The notes: generated by a model not told the origin, from the sequence alone. DNA of 42,166 bases from Bigelowiella natans CCMP2755 (GCA_000320545.1 ADNK01001085.1:1-42166), one strand, 5' to 3'. Positions 22,366 to 33,661 are shown, counted from the first letter of the stretch. Program-made: numbers and translations.

Positions 22366-23051
22366 CCATTTTGCTTCATGGGGCACAGAGCTGGGGTCTC
22401 CTTCGTTGTCGTTATCTTCCCCTTCGACCCTATCGTCGTAGCACCATTATGAACAGATAAATACGAGTGTAGTAGTGCAGCAGCATCGAAGTACTGCAAC
22501 GAAATGTCAGGTAAAGTCTCATCATGAGGACAAGCACCAGCATATTATTAGTATCTTGATATTGTCGTCGTTGTCGTCGTCGTTGTTGTTTTTCTTGTTG
22601 TTGTTATGGAGTGAAAGAAAATCATTATGCAACCAGCACCTTTCCTTCTCACTCGAATTAAAACATAAAAATATTATATAACTTTATACACACATACACA
22701 TACACACACACCCACACACACACACACACACGCATACACGCACACACATATTTTCCAAATATTTGTTACGTGATCTTGTAATCAATAATATGCGGGTCCA
22801 ATGGAAGAAGCTGCTCGTTCATAAGCTCATCTATTCTCGAGCACTCAATCTTGGCTTGGTTGAATACCTTGGTGCAAGTTTGCAGCATATATTGTCAGCA
22901 AGAAACGACCCCCTTCAGCATGTCAATGATAGAGGTGTGTGTGTGTGTGTGCGTGAATAGCATCACCTGTTTGAGCGGCTCATTGCAGGAAATGAACTTC
23001 ATCGACTTGTCTGTGAGCTTATTTTTCTATTTTCACGCACACACACACACA

Positions 23052-23093
<42 letters not shown>

Positions 23094-24851
23094 CGCAAAT
23101 GAAATATACAAGTATTATATACGCACGTCTGTGTGTATAAATGATACTTAATACTAATCATATAGGAATAACTACAAAGCCTTCTTCCCCCCAAGAATCA
23201 TCATAGTCATCATCATAACCATCATCATCGTCGTCGTCACCATCATCATCATCATCACCATCGCTAACATTGAGTACCACTAATGCCCATCATGGTCATA
23301 CTTACCATTGCATATCTCACAACGGCAGAAATGAGCTCGATCCTGGTCCCAATGGTCATGCCGATAAGGCCATTCAGCGGTGGCGACACTCGAAACTTCT
23401 CAGGGGAACGATTGAGGTGCAGAAGGATCTTAGCGTCAACGTCCTTGTTGCCTAGACTCTTCAGCTCAAAGCCGTCAGCAACTACAGGGCATTCTATGGA
23501 AGTCCACTGTCGGTCAACGAACATCCAACAAAGCAACATTAATGATGATGATGATGAGGGGGGGGGGGGGGGGGAGCAGAAAAAGGATAGTTAGCTGGGT
23601 TGCACTACGAATGCGAGTAGTAGTTGTAGTAGTAGTAGTATTAGTATCAAGTGCAAGATAGTGCGCTGATGTAGTCATAGTGTGTGTGTGTGTGCACGTT
23701 GTCAACACAGGGAACATATCATCATCATAATCACCATCATAATCATCATCCTTTTGTTCACTGCGTAATGGTAGAAAGTAGGAGTAGTAGTAGTAGTAGT
23801 ATTAGTAGTAGTAGTAGAGTGGTAGTGGCACCTGCACAGGTGTGGTGACAGGGTCACTTGTCGTGCGCTCCGTTATCAAGATCGTTGCCGATTTCACTAG
23901 GTGAGTGAAGCGTTTCCTGCCACCTGACCCTCTCTGGCAGCGATCATAATAAAGACAGTCGAGAACGGCATATTGGTTGGTATAGCGGACTTGCTAGCAT
24001 AATCGGTGTAATATTCATCGTTTCGTTGGACAAAACTCAAACGCAAATCCGTCTCTCTCCCCCTTTCCATCCCCTTGAAACTATCGTGGATGATGACTAA
24101 TAAAACCGTGTGAGTGTCTTGGAGCTCCCCTCGAATATGAAGCGTCCAGCTAGGCGGATGCTGCAGCAAGCAGTCAGCAAGCAATCAGCAAACAAGCGAC
24201 ACCCCCCACGCCGACAGACACATATTAATTTGTTGGTTTACATTTCTTAGAAGTACACCAAAATTGACACAAAAGTGTATTCACTTCGAACAAATCTAAT
24301 TAAAAATTGTTATCTTGTGTGTTCTTTTAAAATGAAATCGAGGGCTTATTCACACACGCATGGCGCGCGCCCGCACACACACACACACACGCATATACAC
24401 ACGCATTACTGTCTTGTCATCTATAGCATGGTCTTGCCAGTGATGCTCGTGTGAGATAGCTATTTTGACGATTCTCTTTACCTACAATGGAAACAGCAGC
24501 AGCAGCAACAACCACCATCTCCCATCATGCATATGATCCTCCTCATTATTCCTCATTGCCGACTTACACCGGAGATTTACGGCTCACCCGCTGAGGAAGC
24601 TGGCCAGCCGCCTCTTGAATCCTCAAGTTCTTTTCTGCGAGGTGCATATCCACCTTCTTCTCCAGATTCTGTAGTGCCGTCAGAAATGGAGACTCGGAGA
24701 CCCAGAGCCCAGGCTAATCAACATTACAATCATCGGCAATTCTGTGCATGGGGTGTGACCTCTCCGCTCTCTTCTCACTCACTTTCTCCGGCAAGTCTTT
24801 TTCATAACCGCGGCGTCTGCGATTTTTGTATCGGCCTGAAGGCTTTGCCAT
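21243..24851 (-). CDS. SMARCD/BAF60 subunit of the SWI/SNF chromatin remodelling complex (SWIB domain)
   Basis: This subunit links the SWI/SNF ATPase core with transcription factors. Twelve exons join in phase: 24851-24783, 24668-24588, 24481-24410, 24160-23929, 23896-23832, 23506-23306, 23005-22967, 22867-22770, 22213-22142, 21829-21784, 21594-21472, 21275-21243; 376 residues. The N-terminus MAKPSGRYKNRRRRGYEK is basic. LEKKVDMHLAEKNLRIQEA matches the conserved helix before the core; SWTLHIRGELQD matches the S-W-E-L-R-V-E-G-R-L block; the SWIB domain runs PEKFRVSPPLNGLIGMTIGT onward, and DLEVEMP and KEVEALDEK, QYEFHKRRRILLQSFAKNP match the C-terminal region. Compared with animal SMARCD the SWIB middle is about eight residues short, so a small exon in the 23006-23305 intron may be missed. 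Exon 24160-23929 is long and may contain an unrecognised intron. Confidence 0.85.
22045..22362. repeat. Trinucleotide runs (TCC, TCA, GAA) flanking and inside SMARCD introns
   Basis: TCC at about 22046-22086, TCA at 22272-22302 and GAA at 22327-22362 lie on either side of exon 22213-22142. Open frames rich in Glu, Ser or Asp drawn across them are artefacts. Confidence 0.9.
23038..23090. repeat. Compound microsatellite (CA)n-(GA)n
   Basis: CA units are followed by GA units in the SMARCD intron just upstream of exon 23005-22967; on the coding strand this reads (CT)n then (TG)n. Confidence 0.9.
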
Positions 24852-25261
24852 GGTGTGACAACCCTCCTATGCTGAGCAAGATGTACACACATTACTAACA
24901 TTTAGATGTGTGATGATACCGGTGTTAAACCTACTCTTTGCCTGTAGTTGAAACCTTGGTTCTGCGTGTGCGAGCGCTTTCTTCTCAGGTCAGGTTTTCT
25001 AACCGGTTACCGGCCCTTCCCAGGACGGCAGGTGGAAGTTAATTTTTGAGGTTTGGCCGGGGCAAGTGTTTCCGAGTGTTTCTTTAGTAGATGCGCCTAT
25101 TTGACATGACGCAGGATCAAAACTTAGGCTGTTTTGATGGGATTCTTCATGTTGTTGTCGCAAGAGAAGATTTTATTGCGTTGTCATTATAGATCATTGT
25201 CGCAGGACAAAATTCGAGAAGAGACTGGTTCCGAGGGCGCGTCACCCCCTTCCCCGAGCTG

Positions 25262-26073
25262 ATGGTGGCCAACACGGCGACGGTGTGGCTTCTAATCGCG
25301 GTTGCTGCGGTCATCATACCACCTGCCCTTCCTGTAAGTGTAGCATTATAATTATCTTGAACACAAACAAAAAAGAAGGACGCATCGTATCATCTCTGGC
25401 ACACGAAGGAGCAGCTTTCGGGAAACCTGATTTGATTTGTAATGAAAAGGAGGGAAGGAGAGGGGCAAAAGCGCGAAGGAGACACAGCAGCGACGAATCG
25501 GAAGAGAGGAAATACGAAGAAAAGCGCCATAGACACAAACGCAAAAGCCACCGGAAGCATAAACACGTGAAAACAATAGGTGCCGTAGGTGCGTATATTC
25601 TTGGTTTTTCTCCCGAACTTGAAGATCAAATAGTTCCTCCCATGCCCACTTCTAACTTTATTCTTTAAAAGATTATCTGGGGTGGGGACAGGACAAGACG
25701 TTTCTCCCAAGTAGATCTTGGATGCGAAAAAACGTCACTCAACTCCCCGCCAACAGGCACGGCATTAAGCCGGGGAAATGGTGGGATGGGGTGCACAGAG
25801 GAATCGGCTTCGAAGAGAGAGTGATCCATTGTCAGGAAATGGTAAAATTTTGCTCTAAATTTTATCTTAAAAGTATGGATCAAAGCATTGGAATATCGAT
25901 ACTAAATGATATGTTTCTCCGTTATCAAGGCGACGGCAGAGGTATACGAGAAGGAGGCTCGGATGCAAGCTGTCGATTACTACGATGAATCTGACGATGA
26001 TACCAAACACACACCCTTCATGAGTTCAAGCGTTCGAGTTCCTTTCACCAAAAAAATGATAAATCTATCTTAG
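25262..26073 (+). CDS. BUD13-like protein (splicing-factor C-terminal block), short
   Basis: Exons 25262-25333, 25450-25566, 25692-25820 and 25930-26073 join in phase 0 and end in TAG; 153 residues. Exon 3 has LPANRHGIKPGKWWDGVHRG then IGFEER, close to the BUD13/CWC26 signature NRFxIxPGxRWDGVDRSNGFE, the RES-complex protein that helps retain unspliced pre-mRNA. Exon 2 is Arg/Lys/His-rich and SR-like (RRRHSSDESEERKYEEK). The last exon has YEKEARMQAVDYYDESDDD. The N-terminus is doubtful: the drawn start gives a hydrophobic segment (TVWLLIAVAAVIIPPALP) that a nuclear splicing factor should not have, and the exon is open further upstream to an acceptor at 25205. A missing 5' exon and another reading of exon 1 are likely. 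Confidence 0.5.
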
Positions 26074-26963
26074 TCTATCTGGATTCATGCGTATCGTAGC
26101 TCTTAGACTTAGGACATCCGCGGCACGCCGTGTGCGGTGATGAATACCAGAAATAAGTACCAAAAATGAAGTCCAAATGAATATTCTTTCTTGCTACCAT
26201 GTGTATATATGATGCATTTGGTGTCAAATGCGTCTGTGGAGGCGAACATTGCTAGATTGTGTTCGCCCTTGCTAGCTTGCATCGAATTGCATACTTTGTG
26301 CATATGCGTTATCGGCAAGGCATATACTTATCGGCGTAGATATCACTTATATACTAATTACTATAGACACAATATTATATATGAGACGGATGTAATGAAG
26401 AATTAAATTTTTTCAATGGTCATTATATATATTATATATACGTATGTCTATTGTAATTGTATGCACTTCACATGTAGCGCACAGCTAGTGCCATTGTGTG
26501 GGTGCACCTTAACCATCACACAATGAATTGTCTTTGTTCTGCAATAACGTAGTGGACATTCATCGCGTAGCGAGCAGTTGACGCACTTAGCGGCCTTAAA
26601 ATAGCCAGCCTGCTGGCGACGCGTAGCATTTTAATATGAGACAGAATGTAATGAATTGAGTAAATCTTTTCAATTATCATCCTAATGCATGCAGCTGTGC
26701 TACATATGCACTAAAAGTTGCACAAGTTGCATGTGCTAAATGCTCGTCGAAATGAGGCAATGATTGCGTGAAATTAACTAAAACTCTATATTTTTAGTTT
26801 CATCGCCTTTGCGAGTATTGGTGTGCGTGGCAATTAATTGCTCTACTACTAGTGACTGGATATGTGTACTTCTTGACCGAAATGAGGCAACGATTGCATA
26901 GAATTAACTGACACTATATGAGTTGAGATATTGCAATGATCGCGACAAATGGTCGATTGTGAT
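26074..26963. repeat. Convergent intergenic region with dispersed short repeats
   Basis: Two copies of a roughly 60-bp element (GAGACGGATGTAATGAAGAA near 26381 and GAGACAGAATGTAATGAATT near 26638) match a third near 4503. A second pair, GAAATGAGGCAATGATTGCG near 26750 and GAAATGAGGCAACGATTGCA near 26879, lies just beyond the CobW stop codon. No exon is supported. Confidence 0.75.
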
Positions 26964-27549
26964 CTAGACGGGTAACGGATCGTCAAATTGTGTCCAAGCC
27001 TCAATGCCAGCATCGAGCTCCGATTTGGAGAGCAAGCACGCATCAAGCTCTCGCGTGATATACGCCTCATCCATACCTACACCAATGAACACTAGTTCCT
27101 GCCGACGGTCGCCGGACTGACTTGCTCGCAATTCATCTTTGATGTTTTCTATCTCCTCCTCTGGCCAATTCTCTTCAGGCGTATCGGCCCACCAAGTTCC
27201 ACCCGAGGTGAGATCGATCAATCCTCCTGCTTGCGACCAAACCATCATCTGCTCCGGCCTGAAGTAATCAAGAAAACATCATAAATCATCATGGCTAGAC
27301 GTTGCAAGTTGAGCCTCTTGTCTTTATCACCTGGACGCAAGCCAGAAGAAGCCTTTCGAGCGTAGGATATTCCGCGGCTTCTTTTTGTGGGCATCATCTT
27401 CATCCGGAGACATGACGGTTTCCATAAAAGCCATTAGACGCTTCGGATGGAATGGTTTGTCGCGTCTTCGGTAGACGAAGCTGTCAATGGCATACCTGAT
27501 TGTAATCGTTATCACCGTCTGTCATGCATGCTCTTTGTCCAGGTGAGTG

Positions 27550-27603
<54 letters not shown>

Positions 27604-27609
27604 TAGAAA

Positions 27610-27648
<39 letters not shown>

Positions 27649-27793
27649 GAGAGGGATAATACTTGTCATGATGGTCTTCTAGGCCCCCTTCGTCACTAGC
27701 TCTCGTTCTGTGAGCTTCGTGTTCACCATTGATGATCTCCAGCCACGTAGGCGACTGTAAGAGTCTAGAATCCACGATGACAAGTAGGAGGGA

Positions 27794-27829
<36 letters not shown>

Positions 27830-28037
27830 GGTTTTCACATATGGAATAAGCACGAAAGTTAAATTTTCAGGATGCAAAGGTAGCTACTCTGATATATACC
27901 AGTAATTATGTGGATCCCTCCCTCTCGCCAACAAACATTTCATACATTTTATTAGTTACTTTTCAAAGTTGAATCGTCCAGTCCCTATCACTTCCTTCAA
28001 ATCCACCTGAATAGTTTCACGTACAGATGACGAAATG

Positions 28038-28073
<36 letters not shown>

Positions 28074-28378
28074 AGATCACATAGCACACCGTCCCCGAGC
28101 ATACTGTACAGCTTTCTCAATTAATTGACCATGATCAATGCCCCCAACCCTTGCACTAGCTATAGTCCGACTCACACCTTTGAGTAATCTGTCTCTATGA
28201 TCTTGGCCTGTGAATTGATAGCTTTGATCAATGTTCTTACTCTGCCGATTTCGTCCTCTGAGAGGAGCGAGGCCTTATTGATGAGTATCACGTCGCTGAA
28301 CTCGACCTGAGCCACCTGTCCGTAGTGTTAGCAGTACTATTTGGTGTACGCATTTATTTATAATAGAATCTATGCGTG

Positions 28379-28412
<34 letters not shown>

Positions 28413-28522
28413 AAGTAATGTAGTAGCAGTAACAATGGTTCGTGGTAAGCGCGGCTATCTATGTTCCCTACCGGATAGGGGCATCAAGGACATACACGAG
28501 AACTTGTTTCAGCAGCCAGCAG

Positions 28523-28585
<63 letters not shown>

Positions 28586-28590
28586 GAGAC

Positions 28591-28639
<49 letters not shown>

Positions 28640-29459
28640 GGTGATAATTATATCTTTGTTAGTCGTGGTGCACCAGAAGCTCATTGAGGGTCCTTACATC
28701 ATCCTCCTCTGCACCTGAATCGAGCAGAGGATGCTAGGTAAGTGTTTCGTTACATTATTGGTCGGTGTGTCGCTATTCTTACCTGCCTCCTCCCGATCCA
28801 CGAGATCATCAGCCGTTTCCATATCGTTAAGAAAGTTGAGGCCATCAACTACAGTGACCATCTGCAGGTTGTTTGCCGCAGTAGGTAATACAGAAAACAA
28901 CAAACACAAATAGCCATCGAGGGGTGTGGTTGCGCGGACATTGCATTGTAGCACCAAAACACCATGCACCGTACCGTGTCGAGATATGCGACGTCCTTGA
29001 GAGTGATGCTCTCCCCTCCTTCCAATTGGAACTCGTCTTTGAAGATTTCGGCCACAGGTCCTGGCTCTGAGATGCCAGTAGACTCCACTACCAAGTGGTC
29101 AAACGCCTACGCGTAATAATTCGCATTCGGGAGGGGGAAATAAGTGTCGTTGATACTATGTTTATGTTTGGTATACATAACCACCTTCTCATCGGCAAGC
29201 TCCTTTATAGATTCCAGGAGATCCTCTCTCAACGTGCAGCTAAGTAGCGGCCATTGTACACGTTTGTTTTGCGGTGTTTGTTATGTGTGGTGGAGGCGAT
29301 CTTGCTAATATACTACTTTAGCCAAATTGGTAAATGTATCGTAAATCTAAATTGTGCAATTTGGTCACAAGACTACCAGATGCACCCGTTGCTCATCTCC
29401 ACGAGTTTCTCGGTGGTGTTCTGAACGTGCATGTTCACCAGCGGTCCATCGATTCCTAA

Positions 29460-29490
<31 letters not shown>

Positions 29491-30035
29491 TGATATAGAA
29501 TATTCATTTGACTAATATTATTATCATCACTATTATCATTATCATCACCATTAACTAAATTTCAGCAATTTTCCGAGAAACTCACTGAAGGCATCCCTTC
29601 CATCATTTGATCCTAAAGCAAGAGTAGTTACCAACCAATTTCTGCCATGTCGTTGACGATAACTGCATACTTCGAACTGTTGCTCCGAGAAGCAAGTATA
29701 TTTTTCAGCAATGTTGTTTTGCCTGCCCCGAGGAAGCCACTAATAACTGTCACGGGTAGTAACCCCTCGTCTTTCTGGGACTTTTTCGTGGCCCTCAACG
29801 TGCAACATTGAATATGGCATCCTCTCGCTCTGGATACGACTTTGGGAGAAAATTGCAGTGAGGATAGCATACGAGCGCCGAGCCTGGTTGAAGTGTGTGC
29901 ATGGGTTCTTAATCTGAGGCCCCTTCCCAAGGAAGATTCAGCGCTCCTGCTTGTGAGCACGATTAGTGCCAACGACGCAGCACATACCGAGGCCAAGAAT
30001 CTCGCAATTGTGTGAGTTTTCGTTCGGAGTTGCAT
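26964..30035 (-). CDS. CobW/COG0523-family (ZNG1-type) metal-chaperone GTPase with bipartite-type leader
   Basis: The family hands metal ions, often zinc, to client enzymes and hydrolyses GTP. Eleven exons join in phase: 30035-29636, 29455-29377, 29239-29185, 29106-28975, 28861-28783, 28714-28698, 28315-28178, 28006-27960, 27764-27663, 27495-27331, 27258-26964; 502 residues. Landmarks: P-loop GFLGAGKT (about 100-107), metal-binding C-I-C-C (about 158-161) in [29 protein letters not shown] (switch/Walker B region), [10 protein letters not shown], and the C-terminal domain [53 protein letters not shown]. The leader, 90 residues, has a hydrophobic segment ([15 protein letters not shown]) and then Arg/Ser/Thr-rich sequence without acids. 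The GTPase specificity motif reads NKAS instead of NKxD. Exon 28714-28698 is a 17-nt microexon. Confidence 0.93.
27552..27649. repeat. Self-complementary compound microsatellite (CT)(GT)-(CA)(GA)
   Basis: CT then GT units are followed, after a loop of about seven bases (TAGAAAC), by CA then GA units in mirror order. The whole block can fold into one hairpin of about 45 bp per arm and fills most of the 167-nt CobW intron 27496-27662. A further (GA)n run lies at 27795-27826. Confidence 0.9.
28378..28636. repeat. GTA run and compound microsatellite (CT)n-(CA)n-(TA)n in a CobW intron
   Basis: AGT/GTA repeats occupy about 28378-28412 and the three-part dinucleotide block about 28530-28636. Both are in the intron between exons 28714-28698 and 28315-28178. 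Confidence 0.9.
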
Positions 30036-30420
30036 GTATACCACCGAAAAAGGAGAAATACTATGACAAGAAGCAGCGTTCTCTGATCCTTCGCGGTAAA
30101 GAGGCGCAGTAGCAGCTCAGGCCGATGAGAGAGGGGTATGCATTTTCGACAGCGACAGGACAATCTGGCGAATTCGACGGGAAAACGATGACGTAGATCA
30201 AAATTCTCCTACGTTTCCTTTTAGTTTGATCGCGAGCCGTAAAGCCCAGTTGCAATGGGTTTTTGGCCTGCGACAAGAACAATTTTGTGCGTCAAACGGC
30301 AGTTTGTAACGGTAGGTCTTGATTCGTAGACGATACGAGATCCTACGTCGAACCGGGTCATATTTGGTGCGACCGCCACTGTCCATTTTATGGAAGTGAG
30401 TGCTCAGCTTCGACTTGGCG
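30036..30420. promoter_or_regulatory. Shared divergent promoter region, CobW gene and two-helix membrane protein
   Basis: About 385 bp between start codons. Open frames on the - strand here are short and lack start context. No recognisable core promoter motif was found. Confidence 0.4.
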
Positions 30421-31685
30421 ATGGTTTCAGAATGCAAATCAGGTACATCTGGCATGTGTATGTGTGTTTGTGTCGCTGCGTGGCGGACGATAGTATGAAG
30501 TTTTTACACTGATAATCAAAGGTCATTTTTGCACGTATTGTATCTTTGTCAGACGTGAAGTTGGTGCAACTATCAAGTATAGACAGCTCTTCGTCTCCAG
30601 CTAGGTTCTCTATTCCGAAGGAACATCAAAAAAGAGAAGCGGGGGCTAAGGATGATGAGGACGAGACGAAGCAGGCAAACTGCTGCAGCACCACGATTGC
30701 GCCGAAATACCAGTTCGAAGGAACCCTGATCCTCATATTATTGGCGTTGATTTGGATTACATTCACAGCTGAGCTGATATTAACATCTCTAGACTCCGTC
30801 AGGAACCCCCCAACCTCTACTTCTCAGGAAAGTATTATCGGAAATGCGAACTACCCCCATTTCGAATTCTGCAGTGCTTGGTACGTCAATCCTGGGATGA
30901 GCCCTTCGTGGTTCAAAAACGTGAGTGCTGCATACTATCCTAACTGGGTTTATGGTGCCGTATCGCCCGATAGCCAGCCCATACATCATGAGCTTATCTC
31001 GGCTGCAAAGTATCATCGTAATGGCTCATGTCTCTCTGTGGAATCGCAAGCTTTTACAGTACAATCTAACCACGACTTTATGTCGATACAATTTGGGTTC
31101 GAACCCTCATACAAGGAGTTCTGTGCCTCTGGATGGAATTCAGTCAACTACACCTGTGAAGTATATAAAGACGAATATCCATTCGTCTCCCATGAGCTCG
31201 AAATATATGTCGGAGAGGAGGATGAATCGGTCGCTCAAAAGCAAATCTTCTATATGCCCTATAACAACAAAGAAATAACAGTCTATATGGACCAAGTTAA
31301 TTCAGAGAAACTTGATGGCTCTATTTCGAAATCCTGGTACTTCACGCCCTCGACCAGCGACATAGAAGTATTCAGAAATGAGTTCGGTACACGTAGCTTT
31401 GTGGTTCGATACTGGTTTGTCTTTGCAAATCCCTCGATGCAGGTGGTAAAGGAGGTCAATCCAGTGAATGTGTTTGTGCTACTGGGCTCGGGCATTAGTG
31501 CGGCGCTGTTTGTCGTTGGGATTTGGTCGAAGCTGTGCTTTAGGCCGAATCTTGATGTAAAGTTGCACCCCACCTATCCGGTACGCAAGGTTTTGGCCTG
31601 CAGAAGATGGATCGCGAGAAAGCTTTGTTGTCTAAGAAATTCAAATAATGATTTTGCAGACATGAATAATAAACGCATTGCATAG
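30421..31685 (+). CDS. Two-transmembrane protein with large extracellular domain, possible ion channel
   Basis: A 22-nt first exon (30421-30442, MVSECKS plus one base) joins an exon 30553-31685 in phase 1; 384 residues. The large exon has no ATG at its head, which is why the small exon is needed; the acceptor TATCTTTGTCAG is strong. The protein has a polar N-terminus, helix 1 at about 64-86 (TLILILLALIWITFTAELIL), roughly 225 residues of ectodomain with cysteines in FCSAW, GSCLS, EFCASG and YTCEV plus several N-glycosylation sequons, helix 2 at about 313-333 (VFVLLGSGISAALFVVGI) and a basic Cys-containing tail. This in-out-in layout is that of DEG/ENaC/ASIC and P2X trimeric channels, and helix 2 contains G-I-S, fitting the DEG/ENaC G-x-S filter. 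Cysteine number does not match P2X. No family motif is strong enough for a firm call. Confidence 0.8.
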
Positions 31686-33448
31686 CTTGGCTCAAGTGTT
31701 TAAGCATCTTTATTCAGTTAATTTAGTGTTTAGATTCTACATGAGTAGTGAAAGAGCTTGTAGCAGTTGAAAGAAATCAGTCTAATTTGAGGTATAATTC
31801 CCTGTTATCAATGGTTATTGGGCAACGTAATGATGTGTCGTGATGTCTAAATGCGTCCATGCTAGCAGCACATCAACATGCACGCATTGCACATGCTAGC
31901 ATGGCCAGCTGCAAAACGTGCATGCAATGAACACAGTGATGCTATTTGCAATAAACGCCAGTATAATGCAACACATGTAGAATATGAGACGTGCATGTAC
32001 GTTCAAAAGTCTGCGCAAGGCTGCTCGATGGAGACAACGATAGCAGGGCACACACATAAGGAACTCACAGATGTCACTTGTCTAGTTGTCTCTGCTGCCC
32101 AAGTAGTCGTAGCCGCCGTGTTGTGACAATGCCCCACAAAAAATTTCCTTGCTAAAAACGGTTGGAAAATGCTCTAATGCCCAAAAGCAATGTGACTCGC
32201 AATTTCACCATATCATATTGCATGTCTATCATCACCGACACTCCGGACTAGCGGGCACCTATTGCTGAACTAAATTGCTAGAATGCATGACATGTAAATG
32301 CTGCATATAGGCACAGCACATGCCAGCATGTCTTTCATCAAAATGATCTTTGTCGAAATGACGTAACGCAATTAAAAAATCATCGCCAGTGCATCGGGCC
32401 ATGCATTGTCTGCATCGCAGAATGCTTGTGCGTCATGGAGCATTAAGTCTCCCTTTTCTCTAGTTCCAGAACACCTGGAAGGACAAAAAGCACTGGCCGA
32501 GCTCCTATTTCAGGTGGGAGAAACCGTCAACTTTTCCATGTTCTACAACTTTCCCTTTGTTGGATTTTGCATGTTCTTAGTGGGCAAAATCTTTGACGTA
32601 GTCTTTGCCTCCACGTGAACTTCCTTCTGGGAGAATAAAAATGAGAATGCGCCCCTTCAAATCCGAGTGTCTCAGTTCTTCTGTGTGTGGGTTTTTTTGT
32701 GCGTGTGTCCATGTTGGACGATGCCACGCTACCATGCACGTGCGAAAATATTTTGTTTTCCAAATGAGATCCAAATTGTTCTTGCATGAGCCATTTGTCC
32801 AAAGGCTTTCCTGTTTTTGATTTGAACGTTTTCATTTGTCACTTTGGATGAAAACAAACTTGTGGTGTTTTGAAGGTGCTCTGGCTAGAGACTTTATAAC
32901 TTTTGCGATGTGGGCAATGGCGCGATGCTCTGGCGATGATTCTTTCGCTGTGTCATTTCAACAATGAAGATCATTTTGATCGATGAATGATACGTGCTGT
33001 GCCTAGCACTTGCAACGTTATTCTAGAAATTTGGTTCAATCAATACGTAGGTCCGGAGTAGGTGAAATTGCGACTCGCATTTTTTTGGGCATTTTCCAAC
33101 CGTTTTTAGTAGGGAAATTTTTGTAACTTTTCATGTGGGGCATGGTCATGACAAGGCGGCGAGGCTCGATGATGACTGCCAGGCTGACACATATTGTTAG
33201 AGACATTTACAGCATCACACGCCTCTAGACATGATGATGTGCGCACTGTGCATACGTATCGCATACATCGAAGCGCGCCAGGTTGCGATACATGCATGGT
33301 CCGCGATAGTGCCTTTGATGTTGACAATGCATCTGGACACACGTACCATTGACACCGACATATTGACTCACGCTACGGCGTAAATACTTAAGGAAATAAA
33401 ACTTCAGAGTCCCTTCTGGCGCGTGCATTTATAAACCTTCACATACGA

Positions 33449-33506
<58 letters not shown>

Positions 33507-33534
33507 CCAAACAACTGAATAAGTGACAGTATCC
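31686..33534. other. Convergent intergenic region holding a fold-back element
   Basis: Outside the inverted repeat at 32110-33165 the sequence is CATG-rich (31850-32000, 33230-33330). A (CA)n-(GA)n microsatellite lies at about 33450-33503, next to the stop codon of the homeodomain gene. No gene is supported. Confidence 0.6.
32110..33165. mobile_element. Fold-back (long terminal inverted repeat) element, probably a transposon relic
   Basis: The left arm (about 32110-32475) and the reverse complement of the right arm (about 32870-33165) align over most of their length: CTAAAAACGGTTGGAAAATG is shared exactly, as are CGCAATTTCACC, ATCAAAATGATCTT and AATCATCGCCAG; the rest is diverged with small gaps. 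The middle of about 390 bp carries a - strand open frame (to 32835) starting MKTFKSKTGKPLDKWLMQEQ that I cannot assign. No clear target-site duplication was seen. Confidence 0.75.
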
Positions 33535-33661
33535 CTATTTTTTGGTGGAACATCGATACCATCTATCAAGTTGCTGCAAAGTGAGGCCTGTCAGTTTAGA
33601 TAGTCTCTGCTTCGCCATGAAGTCTGGGTAGGGATTAATGGCGTGATCCTGATAGGTGATA

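Noticed and set aside
22086-22499. Glu-, Ser- and Asp-run proteins around 22.1-22.5 kb
   Set aside because: Products of TCC, TCA and GAA microsatellites in SMARCD introns; only 22213-22142 is a supported exon here.
32527-32835. - strand frame inside the fold-back element as a transposase
   Set aside because: About 100 residues with no catalytic motif I can identify; kept only as a note on the element.
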